The notes below the pieces were generated by a model. The model was not told the origin of the DNA. It did no database searches and saw only the letters and a list, made by a program, of their open reading frames with translations. Shown one piece after another: positions 9,811 through 18,732 of a stretch of DNA of 64,000 nt (position 1 is the first letter of the stretch; the number at the start of each line of letters is the position of its first letter). This stretch comes from Rhizobium leguminosarum (GTDB taxonomy: Bacteria; Pseudomonadota; Alphaproteobacteria; Rhizobiales; Rhizobiaceae): the NCBI RefSeq assembly GCF_001679785.1, contig NZ_CP016287.1:682001-746000 (forward strand), read 5' to 3'. The position numbers and the translations under genes were made by a program.

Positions 9811-10806
9811 TCAGGACTCCATTCGCTTGCCGATGCGCAGCTGTATGAGGGTGAGAACCAGAAGCACCAGCCCCATGAGAACCGATGCCGCGGATGCGAG
9901 ACCGAAGAGGCGAAGATCGCTGCCGAATGCCATCTGGTAGATATATTGGACGATGAAGCTGTTGGCCGTGCCGGGGCCGCCGCCATTGGTCAAAACCCAG
10001 GCTTCGTCGAAGATCTGGACGGACTTGATCATCAAAAGGATGAACACGACCAGCAGGTTGGGGGCCAGCAGGGGAAGCGTGATCCTGAACAGCGTGCGGC
10101 GTGGTGAGGCGGCATCAATGGAGGCAGCCTCGTAGAGCTCCTTGGGGATCGCCTGTAGGCCGGCGAGCAGGATGAGCGTGTAAAAGCCCATGTGGAACCA
10201 GACCGACACCACGACGACGAAGAAGCGCGACCAGCCAACGTCGAGCAGAAAGATCTCCGGGGGGACGCCGAGCATCTGAAAGAAGGCGTTCAGGAGCCCG
10301 TTGCGATCGAGGAACCACTTCCAGATCAGGCCGATGACGACCGGCGACAGCAAAACGGGATAGAAGAACATCGCCCGGAAGAAGCCGCGCGCAAAGATCG
10401 CCCGGTTGAGAATCAGCGCCGTGATCAGCGCCACCAGCAATGTAGCGACGACATTGAAGGCCACGAACCAGAGCGTGTTCCACACAGCCGTCCAGAACAG
10501 CGATTCCTGGCAGGTTCCGGGCTGCAGATAATTGCCGCAGGAAAGCAGCGTGCGGAAATTATCCAGGCCGACGAAGGGTCGTTCCGAGACGAAAAGATTG
10601 GTTCCGCCGGTGAAGGCGTAACCGACCGCGATCGCGATCGGAAGGAACGTGAAGATGGCGAACAGAATGAGGTTCGGCGCCAGGAACAGCCATGGCATAC
10701 GCTTGCGGCCGAAGATGCGCTCGATCACATTTATCGGGGCTTCGACCACTCTCATCGCCGTTTCCCCCGTCTGGGACAGCAATGCACCTGCCTTGAACGC
10801 CGCCAT
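9811..10806 (-). CDS. Carbohydrate ABC transporter permease (MalF-type), locus 1
   Basis: This 331-aa permease begins with a short cytoplasmic tail and a first helix starting near WLFLAPNLILFAIF. It carries the coupling loop ELYEAASIDAASPRRTLFRI. It is the first of two permeases and lies 2 nt from the ATPase gene. It pairs with the MalG-type partner to form the transmembrane channel. The start ATG has GGGAG upstream. Confidence 0.93.
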   Translation of the reverse strand: MAAFKAGALLSQTGETAMRVVEAPINVIERIFGRKRMPWLFLAPNLILFAIFTFLPIAIAVGYAFTGGTNLFVSERPFVGLDNFRTLLSCGNYLQPGTCQESLFWTAVWNTLWFVAFNVVATLLVALITALILNRAIFARGFFRAMFFYPVLLSPVVIGLIWKWFLDRNGLLNAFFQMLGVPPEIFLLDVGWSRFFVVVVSVWFHMGFYTLILLAGLQAIPKELYEAASIDAASPRRTLFRITLPLLAPNLLVVFILLMIKSVQIFDEAWVLTNGGGPGTANSFIVQYIYQMAFGSDLRLFGLASAASVLMGLVLLVLTLIQLRIGKRMES

Positions 10807-10808
10807 GT

Positions 10809-11915
10809 TCAGCGTCTCCCCTGTCCGGGCCGCCGGTCAAAAGCGAGGCCGTTTTCGGGATCGAACAGATGAACCCGCCCAGGGGCAGCGTCGATCAGGA
10901 TGTGATCACCAGGCGCGGGTGCGAAATGACCGGCCTCATGAATGATGATCTGCTCGTCCTGACCTGCAAGGTTGCCATAGACATACGTCTCGGTGCCGAG
11001 GCCCTCGTGATACTGGACGATGAACGGCAGGCCCTGCTCGCTGGAGCGTGAAAAATGCGCGGGCCGGATACCGGCGAGAACGGCCTGGCCGACCGCAATG
11101 CCGGCGAGATCGACATCGCTGACAATGCTGCCACCGTTGCCGACATCGATGACGACGCCACTTTCGCCGACGCCGGATACCTTGCCCTTGATGATGTTCA
11201 TGCGCGGCGAGCCGAGGAAGCCCGCGACGAAGAGATTGCGCGGGCTGTCGAACAGGTCCAGCGGTGCTCCGACCTGCTCGACCCGGCCGGCGCGCAGCAC
11301 GACGATCTTGTCGGCCATCGTCATCGCCTCGACCTGGTCATGCGTGACATAGATCATCGTCGTCTTGATCTCGCGGTGGAGCTTGGTGATCTCGGCCCGG
11401 GTCTGGACGCGTAGCGCAGCGTCGAGATTGGACAGCGGCTCATCGAAGAGAAAAATGTCCGGTTCGCGCACGATGGCCCGGCCGATCGCCACGCGCTGGC
11501 GCTGGCCGCCCGAAAGCTGCTTCGGGCGTCGGTCCAGATAGGGTTCGATCGCCAGCATCCTGGCGGCTTCGGAAATCCGCGCTTCGATCTCGGCACGCTT
11601 GAACTTCAGGTTCTCCAGGCCGAAAGCGAGGTTCTTGCGAACGCTCATATGCGGATAGAGCGCGTAGGACTGGAAGACCATTGCGATCTTGCGCTCCGCC
11701 GGCGAGAGCGCGCTGACGTCGCGGCCCCCAATCGCGATTGCGCCCTCCGTGACCTCTTCGAGGCCGGCGATGACACGCAGCAGGGTCGACTTGCCGCATC
11801 CCGACGGACCGACGAAGACGACGAATTCGCCGTCCTTGATGTCGAGTTCGACGTCATGCAGGACTTTGACCGAGCCATACGACTTGTTGACGTTGGAAAG
11901 TTTCAGTTCTGCCAT
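10809..11915 (-). CDS. Sugar ABC transporter ATPase (UgpC/MalK-type), locus 1
   Basis: This 368-aa ATPase has Walker A GPSGCGKST near residue 37, the signature LSGGQRQRVAIGRA, Walker B FLFDEPLSNLD and the switch His in YVTHDQVEAMTMADKIVV. A C-terminal TOBE/OB regulatory region of about 130 residues marks it as the MalK/UgpC class that energises sugar uptake. Its 5' end overlaps the GH28 gene by 13 nt. It could also serve the fucoside locus at 25.9-30.4 kb, which has no ATPase gene. Confidence 0.95.
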   Translation of the reverse strand: MAELKLSNVNKSYGSVKVLHDVELDIKDGEFVVFVGPSGCGKSTLLRVIAGLEEVTEGAIAIGGRDVSALSPAERKIAMVFQSYALYPHMSVRKNLAFGLENLKFKRAEIEARISEAARMLAIEPYLDRRPKQLSGGQRQRVAIGRAIVREPDIFLFDEPLSNLDAALRVQTRAEITKLHREIKTTMIYVTHDQVEAMTMADKIVVLRAGRVEQVGAPLDLFDSPRNLFVAGFLGSPRMNIIKGKVSGVGESGVVIDVGNGGSIVSDVDLAGIAVGQAVLAGIRPAHFSRSSEQGLPFIVQYHEGLGTETYVYGNLAGQDEQIIIHEAGHFAPAPGDHILIDAAPGRVHLFDPENGLAFDRRPGQGRR

Positions 11916-13267
11916 GCCCCACTCCCATCAGGTGCCGCCGTTTCGAAGACGGCGTCGTTTTTGTTCCAGCCTTGCGGCAGCGGTGTCGGCCTTTTGATCC
12001 GCACCTCGTTCATCAAGATCCCGGTGACCCCCGCCACGTAGACGGCCGGCATTCCTCCCGGATAGTGCTCAAGACCGATCACCCGGCCGTCCGACCCGCG
12101 GGTCCAGGCATTGGCACGGCCGCCGCCATCGGCTTTCGGGGAAAGGTCGGCGTTCGTCGGACGCAGGTCGTAGGACCGCGCCGTGCCGAGTTGCCCGGGC
12201 TGCTGGTCTATGGCGATGCGAGCCAGCGATGCGTTCCTGATGCCGGCCGACGAGGTAGATATGACGGTGATCGCCCCCTCCATCCGGCCGGTTATGTCCT
12301 CGACGATGAGATTTTCGATGGCGCCCGCCGTGCGCTCCGCAATGCGGTCGACGACATTGACGGTCAGCGCCTCCCCCGAGCCCCAGAAGCCATCGGGGGT
12401 CTCGCGGCACTCTACCGCAATTCTCGAAAACCTTACGTTCGATATCCGGCCGCCGTCGCGGGAAAAGACGCCCAGCGCCCTGTTGGAGGATGAGACGCTG
12501 CAATCCTCGAACACGACATTGGTGACGTCGCCATGGGTTTCCGTACCGATCTTCAGCGCGCAGCTGAGGCTCTGAACGGCGCAGCGGCGGACGAGAATGT
12601 TTTCGCATCGCCCGATGGCGACACGATCAGGACCGATGCTCGTCTTCAGGCATATGCCGTCGTCGGCCGTCGATATGCGGCAGTCCTCGATGACGGCGCC
12701 GCAGCAGGCATCCAACACGATGCCGTCGGTGTTGGGAAGGCGGCGGTCGTTGTCGATGGTCACGTTCCTGACCGCGACATCGATGCAGTTGACGAAGTGC
12801 AGCGTCCACATCGGCGAGCGGCTGATATGGATGGAGCTGATCTCGACCTCGTCGCAGCCCTCGAAGACGACGACGCGGGGACGAAATTCGGCCGGGATGA
12901 AGGTTCCCACCGTCTCGTCGTCTCCCACAATGAAGCTCTCACAACCGGCTTCGATGCGCCCCGCCCCCGTCAGGCTGATCCGCCGCGCATCCTTGGCGAC
13001 GATCATCCCGCGATCCGACTTTTCGGCGATCACCGAAACACTCGTCTGCGCATAGGCCGCGCAATCCGGAACGGGACGCAGGATCGCACCGGCGGCCAGA
13101 TGAAGGTCGATGCCGGATTTGAGCTGGAGCCCGCGGCAGACATGAATGCCAGCCATGAGCTCCACGCGTCCGCCACCCGAAGCCGACAGGCCGTCGATGG
13201 CCGCCTGCAGGCGGACCGTATCGTCGCCCTGCGCCGGCTCGATCGCGACGAGAGACACAGGGCTCAT
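11903..13267 (-). CDS. Glycoside hydrolase family 28-like protein (polygalacturonase type)
   Basis: This 454-aa protein is a right-handed beta-helix type. GH28 motifs are visible as NTDG (residues 179-182) and DDGICLK (202-208). The canonical GHG and RIK motifs are not seen in standard form; the region reads CALKIGTETHG instead, so activity may be modified. No signal peptide is present, so it is predicted to act in the cytoplasm on imported oligogalacturonides or rhamnogalacturonan pieces. Its start overlaps the GH105 stop by 4 nt and its end overlaps the ATPase gene, which indicates tight operon coupling. Confidence 0.85.
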   Translation of the reverse strand: MSPVSLVAIEPAQGDDTVRLQAAIDGLSASGGGRVELMAGIHVCRGLQLKSGIDLHLAAGAILRPVPDCAAYAQTSVSVIAEKSDRGMIVAKDARRISLTGAGRIEAGCESFIVGDDETVGTFIPAEFRPRVVVFEGCDEVEISSIHISRSPMWTLHFVNCIDVAVRNVTIDNDRRLPNTDGIVLDACCGAVIEDCRISTADDGICLKTSIGPDRVAIGRCENILVRRCAVQSLSCALKIGTETHGDVTNVVFEDCSVSSSNRALGVFSRDGGRISNVRFSRIAVECRETPDGFWGSGEALTVNVVDRIAERTAGAIENLIVEDITGRMEGAITVISTSSAGIRNASLARIAIDQQPGQLGTARSYDLRPTNADLSPKADGGGRANAWTRGSDGRVIGLEHYPGGMPAVYVAGVTGILMNEVRIKRPTPLPQGWNKNDAVFETAAPDGSGAWQN

Positions 13268-14358
13268 TGGCGCTCGCCGTTCTCGAGAAAGACTTCCGTC
13301 AGGAGCAGCATGGTCAGCGCCTGGCCATAAGGCGTCGGCACGTTCGGAATGCGCCTGTAGAAATCGAGGTCATGGCCCATCGGCGTACCGTCCGAGACGC
13401 CGTGGACGACACCTTCTTCGTCGATCTGCGCCAGCACCGCCGCAAGCGCGCGCTCGGCATGGGCCCTGTCGTCCTTGTCGAGAATGCCGGCATCGATGGC
13501 GCGCAATATGCCGTAGGCAATGCCTGCCGTGGCCGAGGTTTCCAGCGGCGAGGACGGATCGTCCAGAAGGGTGGTGAACATGCCGTCCGGCCGCTGATAT
13601 GCTTTCAAGGAGCGCACCTGGCTGACGAGGACATTCGACAGAAAACGCCGGTCCTTCTCGCCGAGCGTCGGAACGAGGTCGAAGAGCTCAGGGATGGCGA
13701 CGGTGATCCAGGCATTGCCGCGCGCCCAGAAGGCATTGGCGAAATTGTGCCGACCGTTGAAAGTCCAGCCGTGATACCAGAGCCCGCTGACGGGGTCGGA
13801 GAGATAGCGGGTGTGGATCACGAACTGATAGACGGCCTCGTCGATCCATTCGCTGCGCTCGCAAAGCACGCCGGCCCGGGCGAGAAACAGGCAGGCCATG
13901 AACAGCGTATCGTCCCACAATTCACCATCGTTGAGGCGTTCCTTGACGACGTGCTGAAAGCCACCGTCTTCGGTTTTTGGCAGTTCCTTGACGAGCCATT
14001 CGGCCCAGTCCTCGACGAGGGCACGAAAATCGGGACGGTCGACATACTGGACGAGGATCGCAAGCGGCAACATCGGCGCCGTGCTGTTGATCTGGCGCGG
14101 CGGCAGGCCGCGTTCAATCTGGCCGGCATACCAGGCGACGAGTTCCTGCAGCGCTTTCTGATCATTGGTGGAAATGGCGCGACGCAGGAAGCCGTAAAGA
14201 CCGACGCCGACTTCCCAGTCCCATTCGTCGAACTGGATTCCGGAGGCGGAATTTCCCGTCACGAGACCTTCCTTGATGCCTCTGAGCCGGCTGAAAGCCG
14301 TTGCCACGCGATCGATCGTCGTCAGGAGGGCGGCGTTATCGACAGATGTTGTGTTCAT
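13264..14358 (-). CDS. Glycoside hydrolase family 105 (unsaturated rhamnogalacturonyl hydrolase)
   Basis: This 364-aa (alpha/alpha)6-barrel protein has GH105 hallmarks: WDWEVGVGLYGFL near residue 46 and GELWDDTLFMACLFLA near 145, which holds the catalytic Asp. The family removes 4,5-unsaturated galacturonosyl residues left by pectate or rhamnogalacturonan lyases. There is no signal peptide, so it should act inside the cell. The start at 14358 follows AGG and begins a normal N-terminus. The frame is open 46 codons upstream but would overlap the preceding gene. It lies 16 nt after the 840-aa protein gene. Confidence 0.88.
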   Translation of the reverse strand: MNTTSVDNAALLTTIDRVATAFSRLRGIKEGLVTGNSASGIQFDEWDWEVGVGLYGFLRRAISTNDQKALQELVAWYAGQIERGLPPRQINSTAPMLPLAILVQYVDRPDFRALVEDWAEWLVKELPKTEDGGFQHVVKERLNDGELWDDTLFMACLFLARAGVLCERSEWIDEAVYQFVIHTRYLSDPVSGLWYHGWTFNGRHNFANAFWARGNAWITVAIPELFDLVPTLGEKDRRFLSNVLVSQVRSLKAYQRPDGMFTTLLDDPSSPLETSATAGIAYGILRAIDAGILDKDDRAHAERALAAVLAQIDEEGVVHGVSDGTPMGHDLDFYRRIPNVPTPYGQALTMLLLTEVFLENGERQ

Positions 14359-14374
14359 GCGGAGACCTATGTTT

Positions 14375-16897
14375 TTAGGAGTAGAACGGCCCGTCAGTGC
14401 CGGCGCCGGAGGCTGCACTGTCGTGGGTGAGGATCGGGTGCGGCTGATCGTGGGTGAAGGGCCTTGCCTCGCCGCCGATCGAAAGACCATCAGCATAGGA
14501 CAGGCAGATCGCCGGGCCGCCGGGCGACGTCAGGGAGAGACGCCGAAGCCCGGGATCGAAGGAAATCGTCGTCCGGCACAGGCGTTCGATGAACGCCTTG
14601 AAGGCGTCGTCGTTGCCGCATCCGACGATGGCCGCCCAGCCGCAGAGCGGCCCGGGGGAGCGCGCCTCACGGCCGGCGGTCGGGCCGTCGGTGATCAACT
14701 CCAGGCCGTTCGACGCCCAAAGGGCGGAAAATCCCCTGCCCGATCGCGCGATGAGCCACTTGTCTTCGATGATGAGATCGTCCAGCCCGTCGCGGCCGAT
14801 ATAGGCATGCGTCCATGCATGGCGTGCGTCGCTTGTGTCCTCGATCAGCAGGGCAACATCGCGATGCTGGGCAACGCGCGGCAGGATGCCGTTGCCGGCC
14901 CAATAGGACGGCCTTTGATTGCCCCAGGGATCATCTTCACCGGGATGGTTGACCCACAGCCTCGCCATCGGGTGGCCGGCCAGCCTGATGTCGAAGACAT
15001 GCTGCTGGTGCCCCTTCTGCCCGGTCTTGTGATCGACGACCGTCGAAAGCTGCGCCGCCTCATTCTTGAACAGCACGAGTTTTCCGCTCTCGAGGCCCTG
15101 GCTATAACGCGCCTCGACGCTTCTTCCCCGGTTGAGCGTCGCAAGTTCGGCCAGCTCGGCGGGCGGCTCGTAAGCGCCGGCGCAGAACATGGTCAATGCC
15201 GCCACACCATTGTTCAGCCAGCCGGTTCCGAAGGCGACCTGGGCGAAGGGCGCAAGCTCGGTCAGCGGGCCGGCGCGCAACTCCTTGTCGTAAGCGCGGC
15301 CCTGCGATCCGGCCGGAACGCCCGCGAGCGTATGAAGGGCGATCATCCGGAAGATGAGATCGATCTGGGCGCGGGCGCGCTGGGCAATCGCCGTCTCGGC
15401 CCAGCGCTCCAGCGCCAGCAGGCCGATGAAGTCGATCGGGTAATAGGCCGCCGAATTCCACTCCGCCAACCCATGGGCTTCGACGCTGTCGAACCAGCGC
15501 CCGAGCCGCTCAGCGGCGATTTCCGCCTGCTGCCGCCCCGTCCTGCCCGAGGCTGAAAACACCTCGTCGGGCAGGAGAAGTCCCGCCAGCAACTGGCTCG
15601 TATGAAAGCAGAGCACATGGTTCTCGCTCCAGAACCACATCGCATCGTTGCCCGGCTCGTCGACCCAGTAACGGTAGGAGCGAACGGAATGCCGGATGCG
15701 ATCGACTATGGCATAGGGCATCCGGTCGGCATAGGCGCCGAGCAGCCACAAGAGCGGCACCATGATGAAATCCGAGCAATCCTCCCGCGCATCGATGGAG
15801 GCGAGCGTCGCGTCGATGATGCGGTCGAAGCTTTCCTGGTCGTGGTGACCGGTTTCCATCATGGCGATCAGGCGCCCGACGCGGTTGGCGCCGAAGCGGG
15901 CGCTGTATTCCAGCGCCTGCCGCTTGCGGGCGGCAAGCGACGCCGCTGATGGCAACGGCAAAATGCTGCTCATGAAGCCGGCATCGATGACGCGGGTGAC
16001 CGAACCCGGGCCGCTGCCGATCGTCATATGCACGCCGTGATAACCGTCCGCAATGCCGCAGACATCGTCGGCCGTGAGGCTGCTCTGATGGGCGCGCAGC
16101 GTCAGTCTGGAGTGCGCAAGAACGGGCCGTTCGTGACCATGGCCGACGACCTTGAGCTCCACCGGCAGGTCGCGTTCGGGTGCGGTATCGAAGATGATCT
16201 CCAGCGGCTGATTGACGAAGACGTCGCGAGCCGGGCGGACGCCGCGCGCAAGGGCTTCCAGCTCGCGGACCTCATCCTGATCCAGCGATACGGGCAGCAG
16301 CACGCAAAGCGGCTCCTCGTCCAGCATCTCGATCTCGAAGAACCACGTCGTGTCGCGCTCGGCCAGGTCTTCGGTGTGGACGAGAATCTGGTTGTCGCCG
16401 GCGTCCAGCGCCAGCTTTATGTCGGTTTCGCTCTCGGTGTTGCGTTTGAAGGGTTCGAAGCGCACCGCCTCCTGTCCGTTGACCCATATGCGAACGCCGC
16501 CGCAGGTCTTCAGTCTGAGATTGAGCTTTCGCGCAGTCTCCGTCCTGAACGTGCCCTTCAGCCATCGCCTGAGATGCGTCGGCACATGCCAGAAGCCGGT
16601 GAACTCGACACGGCGGTTCGAGCCGGGAAGATTGAGGCTTTCGGTCGGCCAGGCGGTGTCGGGTAGTAGCGGCCGCCCCACCATGGTCGACCAGAAGGCC
16701 TTGCGGCAGGGCAGGTCGCCGACATCGACGAAACCGTTGATGAAACGATAGTTCACGCGGTCTTCGGCCGGCGCGGGCTCGCCGGGAAAATAGCTGGCGA
16801 TAAGGCCGGAAACGGCCCATGCCGTGATCGTCTGCCCCTCGGCCACGCTGTATGCTGGCGCCATCTCGTCCGGCTGGTTGATGTATTCCGTTTTCAC
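14375..16897 (-). CDS. Large uncharacterised protein, possible polysaccharide lyase of toroid type
   Basis: I do not recognise this 840-aa protein as a named family. It has an N-terminal beta-rich module (about 1-220) with RIWVNGQEAVRFEPF, which resembles accessory domains of glycosidases. A long helical middle (about 330-620) with repeated Trp/Tyr/His segments such as WFWSENHVLCFHTSQLL and AEWNSAAYYPIDFIG follows, then a beta-rich C-terminus. Helical toroid plus beta sandwich is the layout of many polysaccharide lyases, and the Asn-His and Tyr-rich segments would suit lyase chemistry; this is inference. No signal peptide is seen. The GTG at 16897 is the likely start because GGAGGAGG lies 6 nt upstream. 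It is the first gene of the locus 1 operon. Confidence 0.75.
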   Translation of the reverse strand: MKTEYINQPDEMAPAYSVAEGQTITAWAVSGLIASYFPGEPAPAEDRVNYRFINGFVDVGDLPCRKAFWSTMVGRPLLPDTAWPTESLNLPGSNRRVEFTGFWHVPTHLRRWLKGTFRTETARKLNLRLKTCGGVRIWVNGQEAVRFEPFKRNTESETDIKLALDAGDNQILVHTEDLAERDTTWFFEIEMLDEEPLCVLLPVSLDQDEVRELEALARGVRPARDVFVNQPLEIIFDTAPERDLPVELKVVGHGHERPVLAHSRLTLRAHQSSLTADDVCGIADGYHGVHMTIGSGPGSVTRVIDAGFMSSILPLPSAASLAARKRQALEYSARFGANRVGRLIAMMETGHHDQESFDRIIDATLASIDAREDCSDFIMVPLLWLLGAYADRMPYAIVDRIRHSVRSYRYWVDEPGNDAMWFWSENHVLCFHTSQLLAGLLLPDEVFSASGRTGRQQAEIAAERLGRWFDSVEAHGLAEWNSAAYYPIDFIGLLALERWAETAIAQRARAQIDLIFRMIALHTLAGVPAGSQGRAYDKELRAGPLTELAPFAQVAFGTGWLNNGVAALTMFCAGAYEPPAELAELATLNRGRSVEARYSQGLESGKLVLFKNEAAQLSTVVDHKTGQKGHQQHVFDIRLAGHPMARLWVNHPGEDDPWGNQRPSYWAGNGILPRVAQHRDVALLIEDTSDARHAWTHAYIGRDGLDDLIIEDKWLIARSGRGFSALWASNGLELITDGPTAGREARSPGPLCGWAAIVGCGNDDAFKAFIERLCRTTISFDPGLRRLSLTSPGGPAICLSYADGLSIGGEARPFTHDQPHPILTHDSAASGAGTDGPFYS

Positions 16898-16919
16898 AGA
16901 CCGCCTCCTCCGCAATCCT

Positions 16920-16935
16920 ATGAAAATATTTTCAT
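16920..16935. promoter_or_regulatory. LacI-type operator, upstream copy
   Basis: This is a perfect 16-bp palindrome, ATGAAAATATTTTCAT, 22 bp upstream of the 840-aa protein gene. The same 16 bp recur at 17060-17075. TGAAAA-N2-TTTTCA has the general form of LacI/CcpA-class operators. It probably controls the leftward operon. Confidence 0.8.
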
Positions 16936-16999
16936 CAGGTTGTTTGAGTGCGTTATTTTTGAAATTTGCTCAAAAACATCGCTATTGCTCAGGAAATAG

Positions 17000-17028
17000 C
17001 TTGACGGAACGAATGTCAAGTATATGAA
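17000..17028 (+). promoter_or_regulatory. Probable promoter for the locus 1 binding protein
   Basis: TTGACG at 17001 and TATGAA at 17023 are 16 bp apart and read as a sigma-70-like promoter for the rightward binding-protein gene. The -35 region sits in a separate perfect inverted repeat, CTTGAC-N9-GTCAAG (17000-17020), which could be a further regulator site. The downstream LacI-type palindrome begins about 30 bp after the -10 box. Confidence 0.45.
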
Positions 17029-17059
17029 ATTCACATATCGATGGCTGATGCCGCGATTG

Positions 17060-17075
17060 ATGAAAATATTTTCAT
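17060..17075. promoter_or_regulatory. LacI-type operator, downstream copy
   Basis: This is an identical copy of the 16920-16935 palindrome. It ends 1 bp before the GGGAGG ribosome site of the binding-protein gene, so a bound repressor would block transcription entering that gene. The two sites are 140 bp apart centre to centre, a distance that allows DNA looping. Confidence 0.8.
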
Positions 17076-17087
17076 GGGAGGATGAAA

Positions 17088-18374
17088 ATGAAAACCTATC
17101 TATCAGGGGCTTTCGCACTGGCGCTGGCCACCGCTTCTTTCGCCTGGTCGAGTGTCGCCATGGCGGAAACCCAGACGATTACCTTTCTCTTCACCGACGA
17201 CGACCAGGCTTATGTCGAGCGGATGGAAGCGCTCAGCAAGGAATTCGAGACCGCGCATCCCGACATCAAGGTGAATTTCGTCTCGTCGGGTTATGACGCA
17301 GTCGCCAAGCAGCTGCCGGTACAGCTTGCCATCGGCGAAGGTCCTGACATCGCCAAGATCACCGACTGGCAGCTGGCGCCCTACTATCTCGACATGCGCC
17401 CCTTGATGAAAGACCCGGATGGCTTCGCCAAGCTGCATGGCGAGAGCCTGAACACGCTTCGCTTCCCGGGCGTCAACGATCCGAACTCGATCAACGGCTA
17501 TGTCGCGTCGCAGACCTTCAACCTGCCCTTCGTCAACAAGACGCTCTTCGAACAGGCGAATGAACCGCTTCCGAAGCCGACAGCCACGCTGAAGGATATC
17601 GTCGAAGCCTCGGCGCGCGTCGCCAAGGCGACCGGCGCCCAGATCCCCTTCACGATGGACCGCTCGGGCCATCGCTTCTCCGGCGCGGCCTTCTCCTACG
17701 GCTCGAATTACGTCAAGGACGGCAAGTTCTCGTTCCCCGACGATGCCGCCAAGCGCTACATCACCGATCTCTACAACTGGACGAAGGACGGCTCTTTTCC
17801 CAAGGAAATGTGGGGTGCGGCCGGCGGAACCCAGTACAAGAACATGGGCGACGAATTCGTCAACGGCAATGTCGTGACGTATGTCGCCGGCAACTGGATG
17901 GTCAATCCGTTCCAGAAGAAGATCGGCGACGCCTTCGACTGGACGGCGATCAGCGCTCCCTGCGGCGATGCCGGTTGCTATGCGATGCCCGGCGGCACCG
18001 CGATCGTCGGCTTCAAGCGCACCAAGCATCCGGAGGCCGTGGCCGCGTTCATCGAGTTCCTCGGCTCTGAAAAGGTCCAGCGTGAAATCGCTGAAAATTA
18101 CGTCATCCTGACGGGCGCCGACATCAAGGACCCGCAATACAAGCTCGAGAGCAAGAATGCCAAGGAGGCGATGGCCGTCTTCCTTGCAAGCCGCAACAGC
18201 GCACCGAAGGCAGCCCGGGACCTGGAACGCCTCAAGGGCTCCTCCGCCATCTATCAGCTCATCGTCCAGCGGATGAGCCAGCTGATCGTCGGCGAGCTTT
18301 CCCTCGACGACACCTTCAAGGCGATGAGCGCGGACGTCGACAAGGTCAACGTGGCGCTCGCCGCCAACAAGTAA
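17088..18374 (+). CDS. Extracellular sugar-binding protein, locus 1 ABC transporter
   Basis: This is a family 1 solute-binding protein of about 428 aa. The Sec signal peptide ends near SSVAMAE. It has the two-lobe pattern with FLFTDDDQAYVERMEALSKE at the start and the ligand-cleft regions typical of oligosaccharide binders. I prefer ATG 17088, with GGAGG 6 nt upstream; an ATG at 17082 directly abuts the ribosome site. It is divergent from, and probably co-regulated with, the permease/ATPase/glycosidase operon. The likely ligand is the unsaturated pectin oligosaccharide processed by GH105 and GH28. Confidence 0.93.
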   Translation: MKTYLSGAFALALATASFAWSSVAMAETQTITFLFTDDDQAYVERMEALSKEFETAHPDIKVNFVSSGYDAVAKQLPVQLAIGEGPDIAKITDWQLAPYYLDMRPLMKDPDGFAKLHGESLNTLRFPGVNDPNSINGYVASQTFNLPFVNKTLFEQANEPLPKPTATLKDIVEASARVAKATGAQIPFTMDRSGHRFSGAAFSYGSNYVKDGKFSFPDDAAKRYITDLYNWTKDGSFPKEMWGAAGGTQYKNMGDEFVNGNVVTYVAGNWMVNPFQKKIGDAFDWTAISAPCGDAGCYAMPGGTAIVGFKRTKHPEAVAAFIEFLGSEKVQREIAENYVILTGADIKDPQYKLESKNAKEAMAVFLASRNSAPKAARDLERLKGSSAIYQLIVQRMSQLIVGELSLDDTFKAMSADVDKVNVALAANK

Positions 18375-18410
18375 CCGGCCGCGCCTGTCTCCCACAGATT
18401 GCGCGCTGCG

Positions 18411-18450
18411 TCAGCCACGGCCTCGCAACGGGCCGTGGCTGATCGTTTTT
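18411..18450 (+). terminator. Rho-independent terminator after the locus 1 binding protein
   Basis: A perfect 12-bp stem, TCAGCCACGGCC paired with GGCCGTGGCTGA around an 8-nt loop, is followed by TCGTTTTT. It lies 36 bp after the stop codon. The rest of the gap to 18732 holds no other feature I can support beyond the next gene's leader. Confidence 0.9.
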
Positions 18451-18732
18451 CGCCCCTGCCTGGCGTCCTCTCCGACACTTTGATCGGTTTCCAATTGTCG
18501 ACGATCTGAACCACACTACAACTGCCGCAAGGAAAGGTAGCGTCGCCAGTTCCGCGGCGCGATGCTGGGAACGGCGGCGACTGGCGAAGGTATGGTGACA
18601 CGCGGTTCGAGAGAGGTTATAGGCGTTGTCAGCCTTCGCCGGCTCGCAGGCGCGATGGTCAAACCACATATGCCGGCGAGCCGGTTACATCCGGCGATCC
18701 AGCGCTGTCCACCCGTATAGAGGTGCATTTCC

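Noticed and set aside
13267..14430. Plus-strand frame of 387 codons
   Set aside because: It is antisense to the GH105 gene, which has clear family motifs.
17103..18395. Minus-strand frame of 430 codons
   Set aside because: It is the mirror of the locus 1 binding-protein gene.
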